21,654 bases of DNA from SZUA-426 sp041666155 (GCA_041666155.1 JBAYHM010000035.1:1-21654), one strand, 5' to 3'. Shown: positions 1-8,625, counted from the first letter of the stretch. Numbers and translations: made by a program. The notes: generated from the sequence alone by a model not told the origin.

Positions 1-21
1 CAAGTAAAAGGATATAGATGC

Positions 22-2088
22 ATGAACGAGCGTATCGATCTCTTACGGCTTAAGACGATCACCGGCAACGTGGTGAAAACCGGCGATGGACTGAAGGTGT
101 TGCCGGATTCCGAAGGGGTTTTCTGCCTTTCCTTGGAAAAAGCCGCCTGCGGAGTCCTCTGGTCTAGCGATCGATACTTCTTCATGGACATGAACGTCGA
201 CATGGACCGGATGCCGGTCATGTATTTCGACTTTGTCGAACATGGACCTGAAGGCGAAAATCTCCTGTCCATACGCTATTTCATGATACCCGGCCGAAGA
301 GTGAAGATGGCGGTGCGGCTTTCCGAACTAGATTCCCACCGCTATTTCCTGCCGACCTACCCGGGTACTTTCAAAGGCCACGTCGAAGGCGAACCGACGC
401 AAATCGATAGGATTGATGAAATTCGCATCCGAATACGCAAGAACGATTCCTGCCGCGGCTTCGACCTCTTCGGACTTGAGCTTTCCGACGAATTACCGGA
501 CATGCGGGTAGTCGGAGATCCGATAGTGGATGAAATGGGTCAGCGGAAGGACTACGAATGGCCGGGCAAGATGCATTCTACCGAGGAACTGCGCGCCTAC
601 CTCCGATCCGAACTCTCTCGCGCGAAAGAAGCGGGCGGCTATCCCGCGGATTGGAGCCGTTTCGGCGGATGGAAGAAGCTGCGCTTCGAAGCGACCGGCT
701 TCTTCCGTACGCAACACGACGGGAATCGCTGGTGGCTGGTTGACCCGGAGGGCTGCGCGTTTTACAGCAACGGAGTCTGCTACGGGGCCAGAATGGGCGT
801 GCACGGCTTCGTCGACCGCATGGAGGAGTTGTTCGATTGGCTCCCCGATCTCACCGACCCGACCTGGAAGGACTGCTGGACGGAAGCCTCCGAGATTCCC
901 GAATTCGCAAAACGAAACGGTAGAGAAAGCGGAGTCGGCCGTCGCATGTTCAACTTCCCCCGCGCGAATATGATTCGAGCCTTCGGCCCCGACGGATGGT
1001 GGGATGCCTGGGTGGACATCAACGCGGCCCGGATGCGCCGTTGGGGCATCAATACCATAGGCGTCGGCGTGAACAACTACTCCGACGAGCGCGTCGACGA
1101 CTTCCTGTCCAAGGCGAAGATCCCCTTCGTCGTGACCCTCAAGAATTTTCCTCTCACGTCGCCCTGCATCTATCGCGATTTTCCCGACGTCTTCAGCCCC
1201 GAATACGCCGCCCGTTCGGAACGTTTCGCCGGCGAGCAGCTGGCCCGCTACGCGGGCAATCCGTATCTTATCGGCTACTTCATCACCAATGAACCGGAAT
1301 GGCTCTTCCAGGACTCGGTGAATCCGGCTCAACGCATTCTTGCCCACGACGGCCCGCTGTACTCCAAGGACGCGCTCATCGCTTTTTTGAAAGCCAAGTA
1401 CTCAGGCGTTATCGGCGCGTTCAATCGCGCCTGGGGCCTGTCGCTCTCATGCTTTGACGATTTGCGGAAACCCCTACCCGCGGCCGATGCGCTATCGGAA
1501 GCGTCGCGCGCGGATTTGGCGGCATTCCGCGACATCCTCATCGCGAAGTACAGCTCGATCCCGTCCGAGTCGCTCAGGACGGTTGACCCCGACCACCTCA
1601 ATCTAGGTATGCGCTACAACAAGCTTACACCAAACGAATTCGCGGGCAACGAGGCCTTCGATCTCTGTTCCTTCAACTGCTATAAGCCCGATCCTGTACC
1701 CAAGTTCGATATCGTGGCCGAGAAGGAAAAGCGGCCGGGGCTTATCGGCGAATGGCACATCGCGGGCAACGAGATGCGCAACCTTGCCTCGGGCCTCGTT
1801 TTCTCTCCCGACCAGGTCGAGCGGACCAAGGCTTGTCTTTACTATATGGAGCGGGCCATGGCCCACCCCTCCAGTGTGGGCACCCATTACTTCGAAATGA
1901 ACGACCAACCCGTGCTGGGCCGTTTCGATGGCGAATGCATGCAGCACGGCCTGATCAGTCTCTGTAACGTCCCGTACCCCGAACTCACCTCCGCGATGGA
2001 AGGCTTGGCCCGTAGGATGTATGGCATCGTGAGCGGAAGCGTTCCGGCCACTGAAGCGCAGGGGCTGACCGTCGGGAACTACGCCTGA
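22..2088 (+). CDS. Clan GH-A glycoside hydrolase, agarase/GH50-like
   Basis: Probable retaining glycoside hydrolase of clan GH-A. Residues 1 to about 190 look like an N-terminal beta-rich accessory domain. A (beta/alpha)8 barrel follows from about 215, opening with FFRT...RWWLVDPEG (227-244), the typical entry of agarase-like enzymes. The expected acid/base is E424 in ITNEPEW and the nucleophile is E577 in GEWH. The last barrel strand carries HYFEMNDQP followed by GRFDGE (622-637), which resembles the DQP...GR.DGE pattern of GH50 beta-agarases. No signal peptide is visible, so it probably acts in the cytoplasm on imported oligosaccharides. The start at 22 is preceded by AAAGGA at 7-12; an ATG at 18 is out of frame and short. 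It converges on the histidine kinase with a 21-base gap and no obvious terminator. Fold and clan are fairly sure; substrate (galactoside, agaro-oligosaccharide or other) is not. Confidence 0.8.
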   Translation: MNERIDLLRLKTITGNVVKTGDGLKVLPDSEGVFCLSLEKAACGVLWSSDRYFFMDMNVDMDRMPVMYFDFVEHGPEGENLLSIRYFMIPGRRVKMAVRLSELDSHRYFLPTYPGTFKGHVEGEPTQIDRIDEIRIRIRKNDSCRGFDLFGLELSDELPDMRVVGDPIVDEMGQRKDYEWPGKMHSTEELRAYLRSELSRAKEAGGYPADWSRFGGWKKLRFEATGFFRTQHDGNRWWLVDPEGCAFYSNGVCYGARMGVHGFVDRMEELFDWLPDLTDPTWKDCWTEASEIPEFAKRNGRESGVGRRMFNFPRANMIRAFGPDGWWDAWVDINAARMRRWGINTIGVGVNNYSDERVDDFLSKAKIPFVVTLKNFPLTSPCIYRDFPDVFSPEYAARSERFAGEQLARYAGNPYLIGYFITNEPEWLFQDSVNPAQRILAHDGPLYSKDALIAFLKAKYSGVIGAFNRAWGLSLSCFDDLRKPLPAADALSEASRADLAAFRDILIAKYSSIPSESLRTVDPDHLNLGMRYNKLTPNEFAGNEAFDLCSFNCYKPDPVPKFDIVAEKEKRPGLIGEWHIAGNEMRNLASGLVFSPDQVERTKACLYYMERAMAHPSSVGTHYFEMNDQPVLGRFDGECMQHGLISLCNVPYPELTSAMEGLARRMYGIVSGSVPATEAQGLTVGNYA

Positions 2089-2109
2089 GAGGCGGCGTCG
2101 GGAATCCCT

Positions 2110-4458
2110 TCATCCCATCTTCATTTCCTCGGTCCAAATGATAACGCGATTTTTACCGGTTTCCTTCGCGCGGTACATCGCGGTATCGGCTCGAGAAAGG
2201 AAGTCGGCGATTCCCGCGGATTTCGTATCCGTTATCTCTACGACACCCGCGCTGAAGGTGCAGCTCGAACTGTTTCTCAGGACATCCTTCGCGCGGAATT
2301 CCTTAAGGATGCGTTCTATAGTCTGTACGGCGATTTCCCCCGAGGAGCCGGAGAGAAGGATGACAAACTCCTCGCCGCCGTAACGGCCCGCTAGATCGGA
2401 ACCGCGAAGTCCGCGCATGATCGTCTGCGCGAGCGAAATGAGAACTTCGTCCCCCGTCTGATGCCCGTGGATGTCGTTGACTGTCTTAAAATCGTCCAGA
2501 TCAAGGAAAGCGAGACTCGCCTTTCCTCCGTACCTCGCTAACCGATCGAAATCGCGCCGCGTTTCGTGTTCCCATGCGTTGCGGTTCAGGAGGCCGGTGA
2601 GTCCGTCGTGTGTCGCCTCTCGTTCCAGCTTCGCGTCACGACGAACGACGCTCCCGATCTTGGCAAGAAGCATTTCCAAGGAAAAGGGTTTGGAGATATA
2701 GTCTACGGCGCCCGCTTCGAATCCGGTTACCGCGAAGCCGGGTGAGGCGCGCGCGGTGAGGAAAATGATCGGGATATTCCCAAGCTTTTCATCCGCGCGG
2801 ACGATCCTGCATAATTCGAGTCCATCCATCTTCGGCATCATGATGTCGCTCACGATAAGATTAGGTAGGCATTCCGCCGCCTTCGTAAGCGCGTCGAGCC
2901 CGTCTACCGCTTCGACAACATGGTAGAACCGCGAAAGTCCTCCGCGGATATACTCTCTCATGTCGGCGTTATCGTCGACAACGAGTATCGTAGGCAGGTC
3001 CTTCAAATCGGAACACTCGGCGATTCGCGCGACGGGAGCTATCATGAGACCGGTAGTTTCCAGCGCGGCGTACGATGGACATTCATGGCTGTCTACGGGC
3101 AGCGCCGCGCATATTTCGTCTTCCGCAAGGTGGGTTCTTCCTTTCGGGAGCGTTAATGTAAAAACCGTGCCATCCCCCAGCCTGCTTGAGACCGTGATTT
3201 CCCCTGCGTGGAGGAGCGCGATCTCCCTCACCAAGCTGAGGCCGATACCTGTCCCTTCACTTGAGCGGGCGACCGAACCGTCGACTTGGTGAAAGCGCTC
3301 GAAGATGCTGTCGATCTCCTCGGGGGCGATCCCGATTCCAGTGTCCTTCACCGAGATCGCGGTAGCTCTTCCGTCCGCGCTATTCTCTAGCGAGACTGTT
3401 ATCTCTCCACCTTCCTGAGTGAATTTGCACGCGTTGGAAAGAAGGTTCGATATGATCTTTCCGACGATCTCTCTGTCGAAATAGAGGTCGCTCTCTTCTC
3501 CTGAACTTTTCATCCGGAGAGCGATCCCTCTGCTTTCGGCATAGGGAACAAAAGTCTCCACGATGCTTCCGACGAACTCGGTCGGATTTCCCTTCACGGC
3601 CTGTACCCGCATCCTGCCCGCGTCGATTTTTGATAGATCGAGCAGCTGGTTGATCAAGCGCAAGAGACGGTTCGCGTTACGCGACATCATTTCCAGCTTT
3701 GCGCGCTCGCCGTTCGAAGAAAGATTGCTTTCACTTTGGAGAAGATCGTCAAGGGAGCCCAAAATCAAGGTCAGCGGAGTTCGTATCTCGTGGGCAATAT
3801 TTTGGAAAAAAAGCGTTTTTTGTTTATCCTGCTCCCGTACCAAAGCGAGAAGCCGTTCGGAGCGTTCCTGTTCCGCCCGCAGGCGATCCTCCGCCGATAT
3901 CGATCCGAACCTTCCGATAACGGCGTTGACGACGATCAACACGAAGACGCTGTACTCGACGTACCGCTTTAGTTCGTTTATCTGGCCCGGTGCCAGACGG
4001 TAGATCGGTCCGAAGAAACGTTCAAGGAGAAGGGCCGCTTGGTAACCGAGGAAGATGAGCGCGACCGTCGAGATCATCAAAAGCGTTTTCCCGCGTCCGA
4101 ATAGCGTTATGGCGCCGCCGGCGGTGAAAAAAATCAGGAGAGGCAGGAGGGAATCCCTGCCCATCGCGACTGTGACGAAAATCAAATGGAAATTAAGGAG
4201 CGCGCCGAAATAGATGGAGGCCAGAAGATGTCGCCCGCTCCCATTGATAAGGAGCGTTAAGGCGAGAAAGGCATTCAGAGCGAAAAGCTCTGCCAGTACG
4301 AGGTTCCAGCCATTCCGCAGACACAGAATCATGTACGGCATATTCACGAGGATCATCAGGAGCGAACCTAGGTTGCTCATCCTGATGAACTTCGCTTCTT
4401 CCGCTCCCATGTCTTCCGGAACGCCGAGGTCGATGATCCGTCGGAGCACTTTTCCCAT
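2110..4458 (-). CDS. Membrane hybrid histidine kinase with receiver and GGDEF (diguanylate cyclase) domains
   Basis: A one-protein signalling relay. About six hydrophobic segments at residues 28-183 form a membrane sensor, followed by a short coiled linker rich in R and E. HisKA carries the phospho-acceptor H223 (AHEIRTPL). The HATPase shows the N box near N342, DTGIGI (372-377) and GTGIGL (402-407). A receiver domain spans about 489-605, with acceptor D538 (SDIMMPKMDG) and conserved K590 (SKPF). A GGDEF domain runs from about 611 to the end, with the active site GGEEF at 694-698 and an inhibitory I-site RGSD at 685-688, five residues before it. All catalytic residues are intact, so it should autophosphorylate, pass phosphate to its own receiver and control c-di-GMP synthesis. 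The ligand is unknown. No Shine-Dalgarno is visible before the chosen ATG. It lies 77 bases downstream of the GntR gene on the same strand. Confidence 0.92.
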   Translation of the reverse strand: MGKVLRRIIDLGVPEDMGAEEAKFIRMSNLGSLLMILVNMPYMILCLRNGWNLVLAELFALNAFLALTLLINGSGRHLLASIYFGALLNFHLIFVTVAMGRDSLLPLLIFFTAGGAITLFGRGKTLLMISTVALIFLGYQAALLLERFFGPIYRLAPGQINELKRYVEYSVFVLIVVNAVIGRFGSISAEDRLRAEQERSERLLALVREQDKQKTLFFQNIAHEIRTPLTLILGSLDDLLQSESNLSSNGERAKLEMMSRNANRLLRLINQLLDLSKIDAGRMRVQAVKGNPTEFVGSIVETFVPYAESRGIALRMKSSGEESDLYFDREIVGKIISNLLSNACKFTQEGGEITVSLENSADGRATAISVKDTGIGIAPEEIDSIFERFHQVDGSVARSSEGTGIGLSLVREIALLHAGEITVSSRLGDGTVFTLTLPKGRTHLAEDEICAALPVDSHECPSYAALETTGLMIAPVARIAECSDLKDLPTILVVDDNADMREYIRGGLSRFYHVVEAVDGLDALTKAAECLPNLIVSDIMMPKMDGLELCRIVRADEKLGNIPIIFLTARASPGFAVTGFEAGAVDYISKPFSLEMLLAKIGSVVRRDAKLEREATHDGLTGLLNRNAWEHETRRDFDRLARYGGKASLAFLDLDDFKTVNDIHGHQTGDEVLISLAQTIMRGLRGSDLAGRYGGEEFVILLSGSSGEIAVQTIERILKEFRAKDVLRNSSSCTFSAGVVEITDTKSAGIADFLSRADTAMYRAKETGKNRVIIWTEEMKMG

Positions 4459-4535
4459 GCGTTTATATTAACACGCGGCGGCAAATACGGAGAAGAAACC
4501 TTTCACGCAAATTATCGGAAACAGGTGTTCGGCGG

Positions 4536-5270
4536 CTATTTCCCCTGGGGTTCAATCAACTGCACATAGGCTTGCCTGCAAGCGACTGGATCCCTGGCCT
4601 TGATGGCGTTCAACAGCGGTACATGCTGATCTTCTTCTTCCTTCTGTCCTTGTTGCCTCCAGAGCGCGTTTCGGGCAGTGACCTGAAAGGTCACCTGTTG
4701 CTTTATCAGCGGTTTTATCAGCAGGAAGATGTCCCGGTATAAGTGGTTATGGCTCATTTTGCAGATCAGGTAATGGATTTCGAGATCGGCCTCAATTACC
4801 GCGTCCATATCATTGGGGGTATCCGACACGTATTGGTACCTTTTTTTCTTTTCCAGATATGAGGCGACCGCGTGCTCAAAGATAATCAGCTCTTCATCGC
4901 CGGCAAACGAGCACGCCAGTTGCGCGCATTCTATCTCAATCAGCTTTCGTAACGCGGTGACCTCGTACATGCGGTTCGGGTCCAGGTACACTTCGGAAAT
5001 TTCGTTGAGGTACGCGACCAAAGAGAAATCGGTCACGAAGGTGCCTTCCCCCGTTTTTGTGTTGACGAGTCCGATCGTGTTCAGCTTCTGCAGCGCCATA
5101 CGAACGGTAAATCGATTGACTCCGAAGTGGCTCGACAACTCGGCTTCCGAGGGTAGACAGTCGCCTACCTTCCACTCTTGGTTGATGATGGCTCGTTTGA
5201 GTTCCGTGGCTACCTGTTCGACCATCGACACTCTTTGAATCTTGCCTGAAGTCATGGGGCGCATTTCCAT
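4536..5270 (-). CDS. GntR-family transcriptional regulator, FadR/FCD subfamily
   Basis: DNA-binding regulator, about 244 residues from this start. A winged helix-turn-helix covers about residues 14-80 (LPSEAELSSHFGVNRFTVR then GLVNTKTGEGTFV). A helical FCD ligand domain follows, with the metal-site pattern D162/H166 (ADLEIHYLI), a histidine near 174 and H216. FCD members often sense hexuronates, aldonates or other carboxylates (for example UxuR, ExuR, DgoR), which fits the neighbouring TRAP transporter and dehydratases. The frame stays open up to a TTG at 5354, but the extra N-terminal residues look non-homologous and nearly abut a hairpin at 5360-5396. I prefer ATG 5270; ATG 5264 or 5255 are also possible, and none has a strong Shine-Dalgarno. 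It follows the TRAP operon on the same strand and probably controls it and the divergent dehydratase genes. Confidence 0.9.
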   Translation of the reverse strand: MEMRPMTSGKIQRVSMVEQVATELKRAIINQEWKVGDCLPSEAELSSHFGVNRFTVRMALQKLNTIGLVNTKTGEGTFVTDFSLVAYLNEISEVYLDPNRMYEVTALRKLIEIECAQLACSFAGDEELIIFEHAVASYLEKKKRYQYVSDTPNDMDAVIEADLEIHYLICKMSHNHLYRDIFLLIKPLIKQQVTFQVTARNALWRQQGQKEEEDQHVPLLNAIKARDPVACRQAYVQLIEPQGK

Positions 5271-5359
5271 TAGCTCGCTCGCTTTATTGCAATATTGGGC
5301 CGAGACTTGAACTGAACATCCAAGTATCATAATCTGTACGCCTGTCCTTTTCAATCGCC

Positions 5360-5396
5360 GCGGCGGAGAGGTCCCGAAGACCGATGTCTCCGCCGC
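5360..5396 (-). terminator. Strong hairpin between dctM and the GntR gene
   Basis: The arms GCGGCGGAGA (5360-5369) and TCTCCGCCGC (5387-5396) pair perfectly. Inside them GGTC (5370-5373) pairs with GACC (5379-5382) around the loop CCGAA, leaving a GATG bulge. No U-run follows on the minus strand, so it is not a textbook intrinsic terminator. It may attenuate read-through from the TRAP operon into the regulator or protect the 3' end of the dctM message. Confidence 0.5.
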
Positions 5397-5403
5397 ATGA
5401 TTT

Positions 5404-6693
5404 TTAGTACCGGATTCCGAGTATTTTTAAGAGGCCGAGACTGATGTCCGGAACGAAACCGACGATCATGGTCCCGATAGCCAAAGCGATGATGAAGGGC
5501 ATGGCCACTTGGGCGATCTTCTGCACCGGCAGCTTGGTCATCTGCGCGCCGACGAACAGGTTCGCCGCGAACGGCGGCGTCACGAAAGCGATGCAGATGT
5601 TCAAAGTTAGGAAGATGCCGAAATGTATCGGGTGCATGCCTAGCTTTTGCACGATCGGCAGGAGTATCGGAGCCAATACGATGACGATAACCGGCGGGGA
5701 TATGAACATGCCCACGGGTAACAGAATGAGGAAAATGAGAGTGAGGATAACATAAAGGTTCTGTGAAAAGCCGAAAACGAACGTCTGGATGGCGTCGGGT
5801 ATTCCGAGGTACGAGAATACCGGTCCCAGCGCCAACGCGGGGGCAAAAGTGAGCATCATGGCCGCGAAGAAGGCTGTATTGCTCTTGTACTGCTCCCAGA
5901 TGTTTTTTACGTTCAACTCTTTGTAGATGAATTTACCGACGAGAATCGCATATACTACGGCGACGACCGCGGCCTCGGTCGGCGTGAAGACACCGCCGTA
6001 GATGCCGCCCAAGATGATGACGGGCATCATCATGGCCCACTTCGCGTCCCAGAACGTCGTTAACGCCCGCTTGAAAGTGAACTTTTCGCCTGAACCCTTG
6101 TATCCGCGTTTCCTTGAAATGAAGTAGTTGAAAATGATGAGAATGATCCCGACCACGATGCCGGGGCCGAAACCGGCCAGGAACAGGTTTCCTATGGACT
6201 GGTCAACAGTGACGCCGTAGAGCACGTAGATGAAGCTTGGCGGAATGACGACGCCGAGACTGCCGGCCACGCACATGAGTCCGGTGGCGTAGGCTTTATC
6301 GTAACCTTTATTAACCATCTGGGGGATGAGGACGGTGCCCATCGCCGCCACGGTGGCGGGGGCGGAACCGGAAATGGCTCCGAAGAAGATACAAGAAAGA
6401 ACCGCTACTATGCCCAACCCTCCCGTGATGTTTCCTACCATGGAATCGGCGAAGCTCACTAGGCGCCGCGAAAGGCCTCCGCTTTCCATCAACGCCCCCG
6501 AGAGCATGAAGAAGGGGAGGGCGATCAAGGGAAAGTCCGCGACTCCGGAATACATTTTCGAAAGGACGAACTCAAAGCTGGTAATGGGGTCGAACGCCAG
6601 CATTATGAGAATCCCGGCTCCGAGGCTGATGCCGATTGGGATTCCTATCGCCAACATGACCAGGATGGAAAATAATAAAATAGCTGTAGTCAT
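5404..6693 (-). CDS. dctM: TRAP transporter large permease subunit (DctM type)
   Basis: Large membrane subunit of a tripartite ATP-independent periplasmic transporter, which uses an ion gradient to import a carboxylate delivered by the binding protein. It has 429 residues, the usual DctM length, with about a dozen hydrophobic segments. Family features are visible: the N-terminal ILVMLAIGIPIGISLGAGIL, PLIALPFFMLSGALM near 55-70, the conserved small-residue stretch SGSAPATVAAMGTVLIPQM, and IPPSFIYVLYGV. It is the third gene of a dctP-dctQ-dctM operon, 30 bases after dctQ. Its ATG is preceded only by a distant AAAAGG. Substrate cannot be read from this subunit; neighbours suggest a sugar acid. 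Confidence 0.96.
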   Translation of the reverse strand: MTTAILLFSILVMLAIGIPIGISLGAGILIMLAFDPITSFEFVLSKMYSGVADFPLIALPFFMLSGALMESGGLSRRLVSFADSMVGNITGGLGIVAVLSCIFFGAISGSAPATVAAMGTVLIPQMVNKGYDKAYATGLMCVAGSLGVVIPPSFIYVLYGVTVDQSIGNLFLAGFGPGIVVGIILIIFNYFISRKRGYKGSGEKFTFKRALTTFWDAKWAMMMPVIILGGIYGGVFTPTEAAVVAVVYAILVGKFIYKELNVKNIWEQYKSNTAFFAAMMLTFAPALALGPVFSYLGIPDAIQTFVFGFSQNLYVILTLIFLILLPVGMFISPPVIVIVLAPILLPIVQKLGMHPIHFGIFLTLNICIAFVTPPFAANLFVGAQMTKLPVQKIAQVAMPFIIALAIGTMIVGFVPDISLGLLKILGIRY

Positions 6694-6723
6694 ATAGGTT
6701 ACTGCCTTTTCCGAAGGTTCTTT

Positions 6724-7263
6724 CTATTCGGATTTCTTAAGCCCCGGATCGGTGGGAGCCTCGGTCTTGAGTTGTTCGGGCTTTGCCATGACCGTAACGA
6801 TGAAGGATTGGATTCCGCGTATCGCCGTCAGCGCCATGCCTATCGGAATGGAGGCGTAGGCCACCTTCGTGGGTATTTTAAGCATGACGGAAGTCGCGTT
6901 GCCTTGGGAGTTCATGATCTTGATCAGGAAAGGAATGATCGCGACGCAGAAGACGACGACGACCAGGTCGGTGATCAACAACACTATCTTCTTTCCCTTC
7001 GGCGGTAGCGCGTTGGGCAGGATATCGATCCTCAGGTGCCCACCTTCCTTGGTGCTGGAAGAAATCCCCAGGTAGACGACCCAAACGAACATGATGATCG
7101 ACAGCTCTTCCGTCCATACGACGGCGTAACCGAAAAGATAGCGGGTGACGACCTGGGTAAAGAGCAGGGCCGTCATCAAGAGCATCATAAAAGCGGCAAG
7201 ATAGATTTCAAAATTATTAAGCAGCTTGAAGAGCGCTGCGCGTGTTCCGTTTCGTTCGCTCAT
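6724..7263 (-). CDS. dctQ: TRAP transporter small permease subunit (DctQ type)
   Basis: Small membrane subunit of the TRAP importer, 179 residues with four hydrophobic segments (about 20-40, 55-75, 95-115 and 130-155). Typical family sequence is present: VVTRYLFGYAVVWTEELSIIMFVWVVYLGIS, matching the R-Y...W.EE pattern of DctQ proteins. A good GGAGGAG lies upstream of the ATG at 7263. It sits between dctP and dctM in one operon. A strong hairpin lies in the 80-base gap before it. The hydrophilic C-terminal tail is rich in K, E and T. Confidence 0.93.
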   Translation of the reverse strand: MSERNGTRAALFKLLNNFEIYLAAFMMLLMTALLFTQVVTRYLFGYAVVWTEELSIIMFVWVVYLGISSSTKEGGHLRIDILPNALPPKGKKIVLLITDLVVVVFCVAIIPFLIKIMNSQGNATSVMLKIPTKVAYASIPIGMALTAIRGIQSFIVTVMAKPEQLKTEAPTDPGLKKSE

Positions 7264-7295
7264 TGTGACTTCTCCTCCGGTCTGAAAACAGGACA

Positions 7296-7325
7296 GGGTA
7301 CGGGGCGACGACGCGCTCCGTACCC
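7296..7325 (-). other. Hairpin in the dctP-dctQ gap
   Basis: GGGTACGG (7296-7303) pairs with CCGTACCC (7318-7325), and an inner GCG/CGC can extend the stem around ACGA. It lies just after the dctP stop on the minus strand without a U-run. Such structures behind binding-protein genes commonly stabilise the upstream message so that the periplasmic protein is made in excess over the membrane subunits. That role is inferred here. Confidence 0.5.
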
Positions 7326-7343
7326 CTGGGACGGCTCGGGATC

Positions 7344-8411
7344 CTACTTGACGTTCATCTCTTTCATGATGAGGTTGTAATAGTCATCCCCGATGACCTT
7401 CCTGATGTCCTCGTAGACGCTCTTGCACGTTTTCTGGAACGCGGCCGCTTCCTCCGCCGTGGGGGTGTAGATCTGCATGCCGTATTTTTCAACAAGTTCT
7501 TTTTCCATGCGGGTCTCAACTACTTTCAGCTGATCGAAGCACGCTTTCTCGGCGGCCGCGCCGGCATCCAGCAGAAGCTTCTGGGCATTCGGGGGCAACT
7601 TGTCGAACCATTCTTTGGAGACGAAAGTGCCGGCCCAGGTGAAGTTGTGTCCCGTCTTGGTGACGTATTTTTGAACCTCGTACATTTTCGCGTTATAAAT
7701 GTTCATGATCGGGTTTTCTTGAGCGTCTACGACCTTCTGCTGAAGGGCGGTGAACAGCTCGGACCATGCCATGGGCGTGGGGGAAGCGCCTAAGGCTCCC
7801 ATCGCCGCGACCTGGTAGGGGTCGTTCATGGTGCGGATCTTGAGGCCCTTCATGTCCGCGGGCTTATGGATCGGCGCGCGGCTATTGGTGATGTCTCGGA
7901 ACCCGATGTACATGCTCCAGATGATCTTTATGCCCATATCTTTTTCAGCGTCGGCGCGCATTCTCTGTCCGACAGGTCCCTTCCAGTATTTATCAGCGTC
8001 ATCCCAAGTGCGCATCAGGAACGGGAAATTCAAGGGCATGAAGGCCTTGGTGACTCCTCCGAGGTTGCCGTAAGGTTCGCCTCCGACTTCAAAACCGCCG
8101 CTTTTTAGAGCGGGGAGGGTCTCGTCGATTTTCGCGGCCAATTGGTTACCGTAAAATATTTTGACGTCGAAGACGTCGGGTCCGTTCGCTTTCAGGTGAT
8201 CGGTGAACGCTTTCAAGCCATAGGAAGCGGGATCGCCGGCGGCGTAATGGGCTTCAGAATTGTTGAAATTGTACTTGAGGGGTATCCCTTTCGCTTTTGC
8301 TTCGGATTTCGCCGCCGGCTTGGCGGCTTCGGTCTTTCCTCCGCATCCGATGAGCGCCAACGCGCACAGACTGCCGGCGACCGCGATACTCAATAACTTC
8401 GCTCTTTTCAT
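7344..8411 (-). CDS. dctP: TRAP transporter substrate-binding lipoprotein (DctP type)
   Basis: Extracytoplasmic binding protein of the TRAP system, 355 residues. A lipoprotein signal ends at ALIGC with the lipidated cysteine at C23, followed by a K/E/A-rich linker. Key family elements are the substrate-carboxylate-binding arginine region GLKIRTMNDP (R193), the stretch GASPTPMAWSELFTALQQ, and VVDAQENP (229-234). This pattern belongs to the DctP/sialic-acid/sugar-acid branch and implies that the ligand carries a carboxylate. The ATG is preceded by AAAGGAG at good spacing. It is the first gene of the operon and is transcribed away from the two dehydratase genes, with 342 bases between them. Ligand is probably an aldonate or uronate, judged only from the neighbours. 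Confidence 0.95.
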   Translation of the reverse strand: MKRAKLLSIAVAGSLCALALIGCGGKTEAAKPAAKSEAKAKGIPLKYNFNNSEAHYAAGDPASYGLKAFTDHLKANGPDVFDVKIFYGNQLAAKIDETLPALKSGGFEVGGEPYGNLGGVTKAFMPLNFPFLMRTWDDADKYWKGPVGQRMRADAEKDMGIKIIWSMYIGFRDITNSRAPIHKPADMKGLKIRTMNDPYQVAAMGALGASPTPMAWSELFTALQQKVVDAQENPIMNIYNAKMYEVQKYVTKTGHNFTWAGTFVSKEWFDKLPPNAQKLLLDAGAAAEKACFDQLKVVETRMEKELVEKYGMQIYTPTAEEAAAFQKTCKSVYEDIRKVIGDDYYNLIMKEMNVK

Positions 8412-8540
8412 ACGTTACTCCTTTAAGGTAGCTGTTTCGATAAATCCTTCGTTCCGTCTTTCCCAAGAATCTCGGGCACCTCCCCTTTTCAAACGCGAAT
8501 CGGAAGAAATCCACCGTCTAGGCGCTCGTTGAATCAAAAA

Positions 8541-8563
8541 TCGTCAATTTCAGTCGACAATTT
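8541..8563. repeat. Direct repeat TCGWCAATTT, 13-base period
   Basis: TCGTCAATTT (8541-8550) is repeated as TCGACAATTT (8554-8563) with one mismatch and a 3-base spacer. It sits in the dctP leader or promoter region and may be a protein binding site. No known motif is recognised. Confidence 0.45.
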
Positions 8564-8591
8564 TTCCAACCAAGGATATACTCACTTCGTG

Positions 8592-8625
8592 AGGTGTTCA
8601 CCTGCATACCTGTTCAACACCTGCA
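8592..8625. promoter_or_regulatory. Candidate operator: direct repeat CACCTGCA and dyad AGGTGTT/AACACCT
   Basis: CACCTGCA occurs at 8599-8606 and again at 8618-8625, a period of 19 bases or nearly two helix turns. The same stretch is bounded by AGGTGTT (8592-8598) and its inverse AACACCT (8616-8622). This nested direct plus inverted arrangement in the middle of a divergent promoter region is typical of a regulator site, but the protein is not identified. Confidence 0.5.

Noticed and set aside
493..1347. Long minus-strand frame opposite the GH-A hydrolase
   Set aside because: It is low-complexity in character with no family motifs, and the plus strand holds a full enzyme with catalytic residues; it is a shadow of codon bias.
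3563..4003. Plus-strand frames opposite the histidine kinase
   Set aside because: They are antisense to conserved HisKA and membrane coding sequence and show no motif or ribosome site.
4813..5238. Plus-strand frame opposite the GntR gene
   Set aside because: It has no family features and is fully covered by the well-recognised GntR domain on the other strand.
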